Source of the DNA: Dillenia suffruticosa
Lineage: Eukaryota > Streptophyta > Magnoliopsida > Dilleniales > Dilleniaceae
Direction: 5' to 3'
Assembly: GCA_033439265.1 (NCBI GenBank)
Contig: JAVTVX010000010.1
Location: 6,386,001 to 6,450,000, forward strand
Length of the DNA: 64,000 bases
Below are positions 1 through 11,884 of the stretch, in pieces (the stretch's first letter is position 1; every line of letters begins with the position of its first letter). Position numbers and translations under genes: made by a program. The notes beneath the pieces were generated by a model, which did not search any database, was not told where the DNA came from, and saw nothing but the letters and a program-made list of their open reading frames with translations.

Positions 1-250
1 ACACTCGATATTGATTTTAGTTTACTGTTTACTCGTAACCACATACAATGCTCAAGATGAGGTATCGGGTATCAATGACTTGATCACTAGATGTGTTGCT
101 GAGGAAGAGAAATTAAAAAGTAATAATCATGAGCTGCTCTCTGTCGAGAAAAGAAAGGGTAAAAAAATCAAAATTTTCTACTCTTAAAATGTTCAAAACA
201 ATAACTCTAGTGAGTTATATGTTATGGGTGTCAACAAAGAATATGTTGTT
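1..250 (+). pseudogene. Copia-type Gag fragment
   Basis: The frame beginning near position 37 reads TTYNAQDEV, then INDLITRCVAEEEKLK, then a lysine-rich stretch ending at a TAA near 186. The pattern of an aromatic/Asn stretch, 'I-x-x-L-I-x-x-C-V-x-E-E-E-x-L-K' and a basic tail is typical of the Gag region just before the zinc knuckle in plant Ty1/copia elements. The frame is broken soon after and the rest of pol cannot be followed. It is a different copia family from the element starting at 1404, whose Gag does not share this wording. The element may continue to the left of the window. Confidence 0.5.
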
Positions 251-1403
251 TGAGACATCATTATGATGTATTTTTTATTATTATGGATTTTTTTTTTAAT
301 AATAGTAATGGTTCATGATTTAATCATAAGGTTTCATATATGTTGTTTGTGCAAAGTTTTAGAATTCGCCTTAGTCTTAAGTAAGAGCATGGGACATTTA
401 TCATTAAGCTCATGTGTGACTTGTGACACAAAGATATTCTTGATATAAAGTTAATTTTGAGACATGCATGTTTAAATTGGTTAAACCATAAGGAATTTCT
501 CTTGCATATTTGTGATACGTAAAGAAAAAAATTGGTGATCGACAAGTAAAATAGCACATTATAAACCATAAAATTAATGTTATTGTCGCTTGCCATATGA
601 CTACATGTAGTTTTTTTTATAAGGATTTAAATTTGGAATCATCAGATTAGAGAGGGAAATTTGTACTACTAGACTGTTCCTTTAGGGACACTACATGTAG
701 TTTATCTGGATAATATTCATTAGTTTTTGTAACCATAGAAAGAATGGTGTCACATTAATTAATACAAGTTCTAGTATGATTCATATTAAGGGTCTTATTT
801 GATAAAAATGGTGCTTTAAAATAATCTGTTAATCAATTTGTTTGTTTTTTTTTTTAAGTGAGCTTATTTTTTTAAAAATATTATCTCGATATAAATATTT
901 AGGGACAATTAATGTCACTCAAGTTGGAGAATGTTTGATTTTTTTTTTCTTTAATCTAAATATAAAATTACATTAATAGAGATTTTAAATTAAGATAATA
1001 TAGTCAAATACCTATAAATTTGATTTAGTTAGTAAGCGAATTATTCTAATTAATAAGAGACATAAAGCCTTCGATCATGTTTTTGTTCCACTCAATATAC
1101 CGATTGGATTTAGAATGAAATTCTTTCTCATAACTCTTTCTAAATGTGATATTCTAAAAAATTATATATAATCTGAGATATGTAATAATTCGTATACCTC
1201 ATTCAATTTTTTTTTCATCCCATGACAGGCCGGCCCGCAGACTGCCGTGCAAGCAGACCGGAAAAGCAGAAGAAAAGAAGCAAAATGAAAAGTTTGCTTC
1301 CAGGGGTGAATATGATTAAAGAAAATTAGTATAATTATATTAACCAGCTTGCTGGGAAAAGAATAACTATAAATAAAATTTGATACATAATAATAATAAC
1401 AAT
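251..1403. other. AT-rich stretch, no gene recognised
   Basis: No supported gene is visible. Short open frames are scattered and lack recognisable motifs. Some of it may be decayed pol of the copia fragment at the left edge, but no PR, IN or RT motif could be read. The last bases before 1404 are an AAT-rich run that forms the left flank of the Sirevirus-like element. Confidence 0.5.
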
Positions 1404-2858
1404 TGTTGAGGAAATTATTATATTCTTAATTTTGATGATAACAAAATCTTTCATATGGTTTTAATCAATTTATTTACTGTGTAAAATTTTTTATTTAATA
1501 TAAAAGTGATAGAATTAGCCATAAATCAATTATAGAAATAAGGGTTATTTGATCATAGAAGTAAGATTTTTTTATATCTACTGAAAATCCAGCTAACAAA
1601 ATAAGTGTAGTTTCGGTACTACGCTTATCCTATAATTAATCCTAAATGTACATAAAAAATATCACAATACGAGAACAATTCATATTCCACCACTTAAAAA
1701 TTTTTCTAACCGTTGAAGTGTGATCATTTGGATATATTTGAATAACCACATCTTCTCATGTGTTGAACTATTTCCAAAACCGAAAATTATGTTTCAAAAA
1801 AGTTGTATTAAACTTCAATCTCAAGTATTTACGGTTCAAATATCTTGCGGATATATTGAAAAAAAATCAGTTAGAAGTTTACTAGTTACTCATTTTTCAC
1901 AGCAGAATTGTGTATCAAATTATGGCTGTCAAGTGGTATTTGATTTCGATATGTTCACCAATGGTTTTGGATTTTTGAATTTAATTATACTATATTATAA
2001 TATTACAATTGAACAGTAAATATTATGATTCGTGACACAATTACTTTGAGATTTTGGTGAAAAAATAAATGGATAAATTTGGCTAATTGTTCTAAAAAAT
2101 TCAAAACTGGAGCTGATTTTCTGGAGTAATCTTTGAATTTTTTGAAAAACCAATCTTTTGAATATAATCAAAACAACTCTTGAATATGTTAGAAAGATAT
2201 TTAAACTTTATGAGATAAATATTTATTTTCGGTAAATATCAAATTTCAAGAGAATTTAGAGATTATTTTTTCGAGATTGTTGCTGAAAATTATTGCGGTA
2301 ACTCTTGAATTTTTACTACAATTAGTTGAGTCTCTCTACTATCCAATGCAGCAGCTATCAGCAGGTTTTTCGGTGTGAGAGAATAGAGGACGAAAGTAAG
2401 TGAATGAGTATCATTTTCTAAGATTTCATAGCACAAAAAAAAAAAACTCAAGAAGAACTTCTGTAATTCTAATAAGTCCGCTGTCACATTTTTTCATATT
2501 ACATTTGCTGTAAACTTTTGATTATTTTTGTATGTGATTTGTCTTCTATTGTTGGACGAAACATTCTTCATAGTATGAAAATCAGAAGTCAACAAGTCGA
2601 TTTACATTGTTGTTTTGGATCATAGTGAAAACTAACAGGTTGCTAGAGCCTAACTTGCTTGGCTGGAAGAGTGGATGTAGACACAAAACCAAACCGCTAT
2701 AAGCTAGATCTGTCTCCTTACTTTCTTTTTTATTTTGCTATATATGCTATAAATTGACTATAGGTTTATTTAGATTTAACTGGAGTTAGAGAAAAATTTA
2801 AAAAACTAATTTTAGAAAACCAATTCAACCTCTTTCTTGGTTGTTTTTGAGACCAACA
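1404..2858 (+). repeat. 5' LTR of Sirevirus-like element
   Basis: This 1455-bp direct repeat matches 10013-11468 over its whole length, with many substitutions and small indels. Shared blocks include GATGATAACAAAATC near the start, TTTATTTAATATAAAAGTGAT about 80 bp in, and ACCAACA at the end. It is followed at once by the tRNA-Met primer-binding site at 2861. Confidence 0.88.
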
Positions 2859-2860
2859 AT

Positions 2861-2875
2861 TGGTATTAGAGATAG
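2861..2875 (+). other. Primer-binding site (tRNA-Met type)
   Basis: TGGTATTAGAGATAG lies 2 bp inside the left LTR. It matches the TGGTATCAGAGC-type site complementary to the 3' end of plant initiator tRNA-Met, with a C to T change. Confidence 0.8.
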
Positions 2876-2959
2876 TTCTCTACTGATTCCCTACTCCATT
2901 AAAAAGAGCTCTTTAAAGTGTATAATCCATGGTTTTTCTCTATAACTATGGTCAGGTCA

Positions 2960-4855
2960 GGACGTGAACAGGACACCATATTTCGATGGTGTAAACTTTT
3001 CCCATTGGAAATGTAGGATGGAGACATTCATTCAAGCCATTGATTATGAAGCTTGAGAAGTGATAAATTTTGGAAATGTAGAAGTAAAATTGTCCATTAT
3101 CACAGAGGATAACAAGAGAAAAATGTCTATTAATTCTCGTGCTAAACACTTGCTTTTATGTGCTATCTCACCAACTGAGTTTAACTTAGTTTTGTCATGT
3201 GCAACAGCAAAAGAAATTTGAGATAGGTTGTATATTACACATGAAGAAACCAGTACTATGAAAGAGACTCGAATCAATTTGTTGATGCAAAAATATGAGC
3301 TCTTTCGTTTTCAGTAAGGAGAAAGGGTAAAAGATATGATCAATAGATCTTCTATAATTATTAATGAACTTGATTCTCTTGGAAAAAAGATTTCAGATTC
3401 TGATTAAGTGAGAAAGTTTGTTCGAGTATTGCCAAAAACCTGGGATGCTAAGAAAACTGCTATTGAAGAAACCCAAGACTTGAACAAGCTGTCTCACAAT
3501 GAACTAAGAGGAAACTTGATGTTCTATGAAACTGAAATATTTCACACTGCTGAATCTGAAAACAAAAAGAAATCTATTGCATTTGCTGTTGAAGAGAATA
3601 AAGACTCAGCAGAAGATAACAATAATGATCAAGACATCAACATGCTAGCCAAAAAGCTCTTCCGTGTCTTAAAAAAAATGATAAAAAAGGTTTTAAATCT
3701 AACAACTTTCAGAACTCACAAAAGTTTAAATTTAGTGTAGGAAAGGGTAGCAGTAAAACAGAACATAAGGATAAAAAAATCTGTTATGAGTGTAAAAAGA
3801 AGGAACACATTAAATATGAATGTCCAGTGTTGCTGAAAAAGATTGAAGCATTCAATAAGAAGAGTAAAACAATGATGGTCATATGGAGTGATTCAAAAAA
3901 TGAGGATTCAGATGATGAAAGTTCAGAAATATCAGAACAAGTTAATCTTTGTCTTATGGCAAAAGATTAAGTGACCTCTAAAAATTCATTTGATGTTGTT
4001 GAATTTGAAAGTTTGCTAAGTATAATTTTAGAACTGAAAAAAAAAATTGGCATATTAGAAAATGAGAAAGATTTATTTAGACAAACCAAAAACTTGTTGA
4101 ACTTTGAAAATGAAACCATTAGAGCTGAAAATGAGGTACTGAAAACTGAAAACTGAAAATTGTGAATTAAAAAATGAAATACATATTCTGAAAAATAGAA
4201 TAGCTGAATTATCAAAATCAATAGAAAATACATTCCAAAAGTTTTATGAAAGAATGAGAAATTAACTAAATTGCTTTATATACAAAAACTAGAATTTTCA
4301 AAAAGAGATTTAGACTATGTTAATGATCATGAGAATTCTTCAAATTCTAATAATAGCTGTTTTGTTAAAACTGTAAAAACGGAAAATAAAATCACATTTC
4401 AGCTACAGAAAATGCTCACAGAACCATACAAAAGTCTGCACAAAAAGATCAAAGTTTTGGTTCAAAAATTATCCAGCAAACTGTACAAAATCTGTACAGA
4501 AAATTTTCACAAACTGTAAAAAAATATCACAAAGTTTCATACAGAAGTTCATATAAAAACACCCATAAAACTATTCATAGAAGTCTTAGACAAAAATCAA
4601 ACTTTTATAGAAAATTTTATTCTAAATTTGAATATAATAAATTTGACAATATGCAGAATTATTTCAGTTATAAATCTTATCATGCAAAAAATAAAACTAA
4701 TATTGGTTCTTGCTACATATATCATAAAATTGGTCATTTTGCTAGAAATTGTTTTTTGAACAAATTTAGTGCTCATCAAAGCAAATTTAATTCATATACA
4801 AGTTTGTCTTTAAAAGGAGCCAAATATGTTTGGATTCCTAAGAACAAATAATGAT
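2960..4855 (+). pseudogene. Sirevirus-like gag, disrupted
   Basis: The first segment reads YFDGVNFSHWKCRMETFI, the standard start of the copia UBN2-type Gag core. The core runs on through MQKYELFRF and ELDSLGKKI to VRKFVRVLPKTWDAK and AIEETQDLNKLS. In-frame stops interrupt it where Trp or Gln is expected (for example before EVINF and before DRLYI), and a frameshift follows near 3690. A CX2CX4HX4C zinc knuckle is intact at 3782-3823, although its usual Gly is Glu. A Glu/Lys/Asn-rich coiled-coil-like section follows. A second knuckle at 4711-4752 has lost its second Cys (now Tyr). Two knuckles and a long Gag fit Sireviruses. No full Gag can be made. Confidence 0.85.
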
Positions 4856-4884
4856 TTTTCTTTATGTGTAGGAACAAGAGGCAA

Positions 4885-7800
4885 AAATAAAAAAAATAGT
4901 ATGTTGATAACAGATGTTCGAGACATATGACCGGTGATATCTCATTGTTCAAGAAATTCGAAAGGAGAAATCATGGAGTGGTGACGTTTGGAGACAATCA
5001 AAAAGGAAAAATAATTGAAAAAGACATTGTAGGTATAAATTCTATCTCTACAAAAAATGTGTTTTTTGTTGATAAATTGATATATAATTTGTTGAGTGTA
5101 AGTCAATTATGTGATTTAGGTTACAATGTGTTATTTAAAAGTGATAAATGCATAGTATTTGATAATGAGTCGCAAGAACAAATCTTTGAAAAAAAATTCG
5201 TTAGACAATATTTATATAGTAAACTCTACAATGTTAAATAATTTTGAAGAAAATTATTTAATATCTTTTAATAATGATATTTTTATATGACATAAAAAAC
5301 TATATCACATAAAATTTCAAGCAATTAGATAAATTGTCCAAAAAAAATATGATTAGAGAAATTTCTGAATTTTCATTGAAACAATTTATAACATGCAGTG
5401 TATGTTTTTTAAACAAACAAATAAAAATATCATTTAAAAATAAAAATCACATTTCTACATCTAGACTACTAGAAATGTTGCATATGGATTTATTTAAACC
5501 GCCTACGAATCTAAGTTTTGGAGGAAACAAATATGAATTAGTTATTATAGATGATTTTTCTAAATTCACTTGAATTTTATTTTTATCTCATAAAAGTGAA
5601 ACTTTTGAATTCTTTAAAATTTTTGTGAAAAAAATTTAAAACGAAAAAGATTTAAAAATAGTTAGTTTAAGAATCGACCATGGAAAAAAATTTGATAATT
5701 TAGAATTTATAAACTATTGTAATAAAAAGGGAATAAATAAAAAATTTTCAATATCTTGCACATCACAAAAAAATGGGGTAATCAAACGTAAAAATAGAAC
5801 CATTCATGAAATGACTAGAATCATATTAAATGATAGTGGTATAGAAAAATATTTTTGAACCGAAACTACATTTATAGCATGTTATATAATAAATAGAGTA
5901 TATACAAAATTTATGACAAACAAAACCCCCTATGAAATTTTTAAAGGAAGAAAATCAAATATCTCATATTTTTATACATTTGGATGCACATACTTTATTC
6001 TGAAAAATAGTAGGAATACTAAAGATAAATTTGATGAAAAAGTCATTGAAGGAATGTTTCTAGATTATTCATTAAATAGCAAAACTTATAGAGTTTTCAA
6101 TAAAGAGTCTAAAATTGTAGAAAAAACAATAAATGTTAAATTTCATGAAAATGAATTTCAAAAAATAGAAATAAAAAATGATCATATTATATAAATTGAA
6201 ATCTCCCTTGAAAAACAAAATGTAAAACAAGATGATGAAAATAAAATAAGTCAAAATGAACAAAGAAAGGAAATAGTTAAAAGTTGGAAAATTTTACCTA
6301 ATCATTCACCTAATGATATAATTGGATATGTAAGTGAAAGAATAAGAACTAAATCAAATTATAAAAATATTGAGAATCAATTTTCATTAATCTCTACCAT
6401 AGAACCAAAAACCATAGAAAAAACTATAGAAAATGAAAGTTGGATAGAGGTTATGCAAAAAAAATAAATCAATTTAAAAGAAACAATGTTTGAACTTTAG
6501 AACAGAAATCTAAAAATAAATCAATAATTAGAACTAAATGGGTTTTTCGAAATAAAGTGGATGAAAATAGAAATGTTGTAAAAAATAAAACTAGACTAAT
6601 TGCAAAAAAATATTTACAAGAGAAAAAAAAATGATTATAATGAAACTTTTGCACCCGTTGCTCAATTAGAGACAATACGACTATTTTTAACTTTTGCATA
6701 TTTTTAAAATTTTAAATTATATTAAATGGATATTAAATATGTTTTTTTAAATAATTACATAAAAGAAGAAATATATGTTAGTCAACCATTCGATTTTGAA
6801 GAACATAATAAGGAAGATTATGTTTATAAATTACAAAAATCATTGTATGGTTTAAAACAAATACCAAAGGTATGGTATGATAGGCTAAGTGAATACCTTA
6901 TGAAAAATAATTTCAAAAAGGGAAATGTAGACACCATTTTATTTATCAAACATGTTAATGATGATATTCTTATTATTCAAATATATGTTAATGATATTGT
7001 ATTTGGATCTACAAATGAGTATTTGTGTGATAATTTTAGTAATATCATGAAAAGTGAATTTGAAATGTCAATAATAGATGAATTAAATTTCTTTCTCGGA
7101 TTACACATTAAACAATCTCCTCATGGTATATTTATAAGTGAGGAAAAATATACAAAAGAATTAATTAAAAAATTTGATATGAAAAATTCGAAACATGTTA
7201 GTATCTCCGTGTCTACTTCTATTAAATTAAATCTAGATGAATAAGGAAAATATGTGAATGAAAAACTCTATAAAAATATGATAAGATCATTGTTATATTT
7301 GACCGCTTTTAAACTCGATTTTTATTTAGTGTATGTTTGTGTACTAGATTTCAAATCAAATCTAAGAAATCTTATCTTAGAGCTATCCAAAGAATTTTAA
7401 AATATATAGCTGATATTAAAAATTTAGAAATATGGTATATGAAAAATTCAAATTTTGAATTAATTAGATATTCAGATGCCGATTATGCCAATTGCAAAAT
7501 TGATCGAAAAAATATTTCAAATACTTGTCAATTTTTATGTGATAAAATTATAAGTTAGGTATCTAAAAAATAAAATTCAGTTGTATTGTCAACAGCCGAA
7601 TCAGAATAGTCTCAATAGGAAATTGTTATGCACAAATTTTGTGGTTAAAACAACAATTTAGAGACTATGAGTTAGATTATAAAAATATTGTCATAAAATG
7701 TAACAATATAAATACCATTTGTCTTACTAAAAATTTCATAAATCATTCAAGATCAAAATATATAGAGATTAGACACTATTTTATTAGAAATTATATTTTA

Positions 7801-7926
7801 AATGGAGATGTAATTTTGGAATATGTAGAGACACTAAATCAAATTGTCGATATTTTTACAAAACCTTTAAACAAAAAAAGATTTGAAAACATTAGAAATG
7901 AAATAGGAGTGTGCTTTCCATTTTAA
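4885..7926 (+). pseudogene. Sirevirus-like pol (PR-IN-RT-RH), disrupted
   Basis: The order of domains is readable despite many stops and frameshifts. The protease motif at 4906-4914 reads Asp-Asn-Arg in place of Asp-Ser-Gly, followed by CSRHMTGD. The GAG-pre-integrase/zinc-binding region (about 5290-5420) keeps HKKLYH and CSVC. The integrase core runs from 5460 with HMDLF; the second catalytic Asp is in RIDHGKKF. The usual Glu after NGV is Lys (5784-5786). RT runs about 6430-7240, and its catalytic box reads Tyr-Val-Asn-Asp at 6984-6995 instead of Tyr-Val-Asp-Asp. RNase H (about 7330-7926) keeps SDADYANCKIDRK and ends in DIFTKPLNKKRFENIR. All three catalytic centres checked (PR, IN, RT) carry inactivating changes, so the copy is certainly dead. 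Confidence 0.88.
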
Positions 7927-8042
7927 AATTAAAAAAAAAATTCAGCACATAGACCTTAAGTTGACAGCACATAGAGTCTTTACAACAAACAGTCTCTTTC
8001 TCTTCGAAAACCCTAACAAGGAACTCAATTTTCAAATCCAAA

Positions 8043-9262
8043 ATGACTACATGCAAATTTTCAAGAATCATGGAAAGAACAACAAAGAATCCATCTTTTT
8101 CACACATTAACATCTCAAATTCTGATTCACAAAGTTTTGATTCTTCAACTTCTGATTCTTTAAAATTTCATTTCAATCATGATCCTTAGAACTCTAGATC
8201 AAGTTTAACAATCTCTCGTGATTTTGATTCTCAATCAACTAAAAATCAAACTCATTACTCAACTCAAGAAACCCATCAAAGCTTCTCATAAAATCAGATT
8301 CTTCAACTTTTCGAATCCAAATTCCCTATACTCCGTCACATTCAATCATGTTCGAACTTGGATCCTGTAGGTTCGTAGATTTCAACTATTTTGAGCAAAT
8401 GAGTTTGGACATGCGAACTATTCTTGAGAGGATTGAAGGTGTTGGATTGTGTGACAGCAATAGGAACTGCATAATGAAGGTAATTTTTTATTTATACAAG
8501 AACTTAGATGCTGAACATTCTGATATTTTGAGATCAAGAATATTGGGCATTAGATTTGAATTTACCAAGAATGATATTGCTCATTGTTTAGAACTTAAAT
8601 GGACAGATGATTAATCACTTGAAAACATGAAGAAAATAGATATTTATAAGTTGTTTCATGCAAATTCTAACTCTAGAATAGGATAGTTGTATGAAAAGGG
8701 CTTTCCATTTATTGTTAGAATTCTGCACAAGATTGTTTTGATATCCCTCATCCCAAAGAATGGAAGTTCTACAATTGTGACTATAGAGGATGGTAGAATT
8801 TTGGTTACTCTACTGCTGAACAGATAAATAGATATGGACAATGTCTTTATCAATCACATTCATAGGATAAGAGCAGCAAACTATATGGAAATGTTCTAAT
8901 GAGCTTATTTGAGTTCAAAGGATTTGATTTTTCATATTTAAAGGATCCTGTCCTAGAGCCATCTTTTAGGAGAATCAATAATATCTCACATAGGAATAAC
9001 TATTTCTGATGATAATGTTTGGAGAGACAAAGATGATTCCTTCTAAAAAGGAAAATTTCAAGGAAATTGAGGAATATGTTGTCCATTTGCAAAAAGAGCA
9101 AATGAAAAACCTCTTAAATTCATATTTGACTATGATGAATCTTCAAAAAGGAAGAAAAAGTAAGTTAAGACAACTGATAAAGATGACTGGAAGCAAAGAA
9201 TTGAAAAGAAAATTGATGAATGTATAGAAAAACAAAAAGAAATTCAATCTCAGATTTTTTAA
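8043..9262 (+). pseudogene. Post-pol ORF of Sirevirus-like element
   Basis: An additional coding stretch lies between RNase H and the right LTR. It starts MTTCKFSRIMERTTK and continues into a Ser/Asp/Gln-rich segment until a TAG near 8188. It resumes in another frame at 8348 with CRFVDFNYFEQMSLD and ILGIRFEFTKNDIAHCLELKW. A later piece near 8990 reads ITISDDNVWRDKDD, and the end (to about 9260) is Lys/Glu-rich and probably coiled-coil. The layout resembles the extra ORF found after pol in SIRE/Maximus elements and the 'putative plant transposon protein' family. Function is unknown; the older name 'env-like' is not supported here, as no membrane segment was seen. Stops and at least one frameshift interrupt it. 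Confidence 0.6.
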
Positions 9263-9579
9263 ATTTTGATATTGTTGTCCAAGAATGCATCTTAAGTTTA
9301 CCCATTTTCCGTTCTGAAATTCTGAAGTGTATGGAAAATTAATGAGTGTATGACATAGACTATCCCTATACTTTGTCATTTCCTTCTATGATTTGACAAA
9401 AACATATCTTTTGTATTTCAATACTGTATCTTTGTCAGACTTTCATGGTATCAGAATGTCTTCAATGCAGTTGGTCTTCAATGCAGTTGTGCTTCAATGC
9501 TTCAGTACTTCAATCCTTCTATACTACAATACTTCAATATTTCAATATTTTATTCCTGTAATTCTTTTTAATGCAACAA

Positions 9580-10012
9580 AAAGGGGGAGAATAAATTAAA
9601 AAAAATTGCTCACAGGCAGAAGCAAATAATGCACAACTAGTATCAAAAGTTATTTTGTTTTATTTGTCATTGCATTCTGAAGACAAAAGGAACCTGCACA
9701 CATTGAGGGGGAGAATATTGAAAACATTATGCAACAAAATGTTCAAAACCATTGACTGCATTTTGAAACTTAGAAAATTATTAATATCTACACAATGACT
9801 TGACCGCACTTTGAACTTAAAACTCATAACTTAAATAAAATAAACAACCTTTAAATTGAATGAATATCGGTGAATACTAAGTACATGTATTTGCTTACAT
9901 CAATTTATATTGTATTCATATGACTTATATGATTATTTGAAAATGTGTTATATTGAATAATTATTGTATATTTATTTTTTAAATGTTTTGTTGTCATCAA
10001 AAAGGGAAAAAA
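9580..10012 (+). other. Multiple polypurine tracts before the 3' LTR
   Basis: Three purine runs lie upstream of the right LTR: AAAAAGGGGGAGAA near 9580, TGAGGGGGAGAA near 9700, and AAAAAGGGAAAAAA ending at the LTR (about 9999-10012). The last one is positioned as the functional plus-strand primer. Reiterated tracts of this kind are a described feature of Sirevirus elements. Confidence 0.6.
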
Positions 10013-11468
10013 TGTCGAGAAAATTGTTATCTCCTTAGTTTTGATGATAACAAAATCACATATAGTTCTAATTAAATTATTAATGTGCAGAATTTTTTAT
10101 TTAATATAAAAGTGATAAAACCAGTTATAAATGATTATAGAATCAAGGGTTATTTGATCATAGAAATAAATTTTTTTTTATCTGTTGAAAATCCAGTAAG
10201 CAAGATAAGTGTAGTTTGGGTATTACGCTTAACCTATATTTGATCCTAGATATATATAAAAAATACCCAAACAATGGAACAATTCATATTCCACTATTAA
10301 GAAATTTTTCGAAATGTTGAAATGTGATCATTTGGACATATTTGGATAGCCACATCTTCTTATGTGCTAAACTATTTCCAAAACAAAAAATTATGTTTCA
10401 AAGAAAGTATATGAAACTTCAATCTCAAGCATTTACGATTCAAATATCTTGCGGATATATTAAAAAAAATTAGTTAAAAGTTTGTCCGTTACTCATTTTT
10501 CACAGCAAAATTGTTTATCAAATTATGGTTGTCAAGTGGTATTTGACATTCGATATCTTCACCAATGGTTTTGAATTTTTGAATTTGATTATGCTATATT
10601 ATACTATTATAGTTGAACAGCAAATATGATGATTCGTGGCATAATTATTTTGAGATTTTGATGAAAAAATAAGTGGACAAATTTGCCTAGTTGTTATGAA
10701 AAATTCAGAACTTGAGCTGATTTTCAGGAGCAATCTTCAAATTTTTTGGAAGACCAATCTTTTGGATATAATCAAAACAACTTTTGAATATGATAGAGAG
10801 ATATTTAAATTTCATGAGAAAAATATTTACTTTCGATAAATATCAAATTTCAAGAGAATTTGGAACCTATTTTTTCAGGATTGTTGAAAACTGTTGCGGT
10901 AACTCTTGAAATTTTTACTATAGTTAGTTAAGTCTCATGCTATCCAATGCAGTAGCTATTAACAGGTTTTTCAATGTGAGAGAATAGATGACGTAAGTGG
11001 GTGAATAAGTATCATTTTCTAAGATTTCATAGCACCAAAAAAGAAAAAAAAAACTCAAGAAGAACTTCTACAATTCTGAAAAGCCTGTTGTCATATTTTT
11101 TCATGTTACATTTGCTGTAAACTTTTGATTGTTTTTATGTGTGATTTGTCTTCCATTGTTGGACGAAACAATTTTTATGGTGCGAAAATTAGAAGTCAAC
11201 AAGTAGATATATATTGTTGTTATGGATCATAGTGGAAACTAACAGATTGTTAGAGCCCGACTTGCTTGACTAGAAGAGTGGATGTAGGCACAAAATTGAA
11301 CTACTATAAATTAGATTTGTTTTCTTATTTTCTCTTTTATTTTTGCTATATATGCTATAGATTGAATATAAGTTTATTTAAATTTAAGTGAAATTAAATA
11401 AAAAATTGAAAAACCAATTTTAGATAACCAATTCAATCCCCCATTCTTGATTGTCTTTGGAACCAACA
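10013..11468 (+). repeat. 3' LTR of Sirevirus-like element
   Basis: Direct repeat of 1404-2858, beginning TGTCGAGAAAATT and ending ACCAACA. It follows a polypurine tract directly. Its divergence from the 5' copy is obvious by eye (substitutions every few bases in places), indicating an old insertion. Confidence 0.88.
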
Positions 11469-11884
11469 ATAACAATAATAATACTACTATATCTATAATC
11501 TATAACTATTAAATAAAGGGAATTTTTGTGATAATTCAAAATTTCTCAATATTTTTATTTTTCATAATAGCCTTACATCTTATTTTATGAAAAAAGCAAG
11601 GACAAGATATGAATCTAAATATTTAATCAAATTACTAATAATTTTTTATTTTAAAAAAAGGACCACCCAATAATTTATTCAAACCTCGTAATTTCTAGGA
11701 AATAGTTTCTTCAGCATCTTACATCACTTAAAAAACATATCACAGAAGAATAGATCCACATCAAAATGCTTTATTTATGGACAACAAACTAATTTCATTT
11801 CCTAGTTCACAAAAGTCCACTCAAAACTACAAACAGCGATCATCACCACAACATAAGTTCAACCCCAAATCTTGTTTTCCTCAA
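11469..11884. other. Intergenic DNA and likely 3' UTR of the LTI65-like gene
   Basis: No coding sequence was seen. The part nearest 11885 should hold the 3' UTR of the minus-strand LTI65-like gene. The first 150 bp is an AAT-rich low-complexity run. Confidence 0.4.

Larger units (their letters stand above)
1404..11468 (+). mobile_element. Degenerate Ty1/copia (Sirevirus-like) LTR retrotransposon
   Basis: This is a full-length element with two direct LTRs (1404-2858 and 10013-11468), each opening with TG and closing with CA. Just inside the left LTR is TGGTATTAGAGAT, a primer-binding site for initiator tRNA-Met with one change from the usual TGGTATCAGAG. Domain order is Gag, protease, integrase, RT, RNase H, so it is Ty1/copia. 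The 10-kb length, long LTRs, a post-pol ORF and several polypurine tracts before the right LTR point to the Sirevirus (SIRE/Maximus) lineage; that assignment is inference. The LTRs differ at many sites (roughly 15-20% by eye) and every ORF is interrupted, so the insertion is old and immobile. An 8-bp direct repeat, ATAACAAT, abuts both ends (1396-1403 and 11469-11476). The usual copia duplication is 5 bp and the site is AAT-rich, so the exact target duplication is uncertain. Confidence 0.9.
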
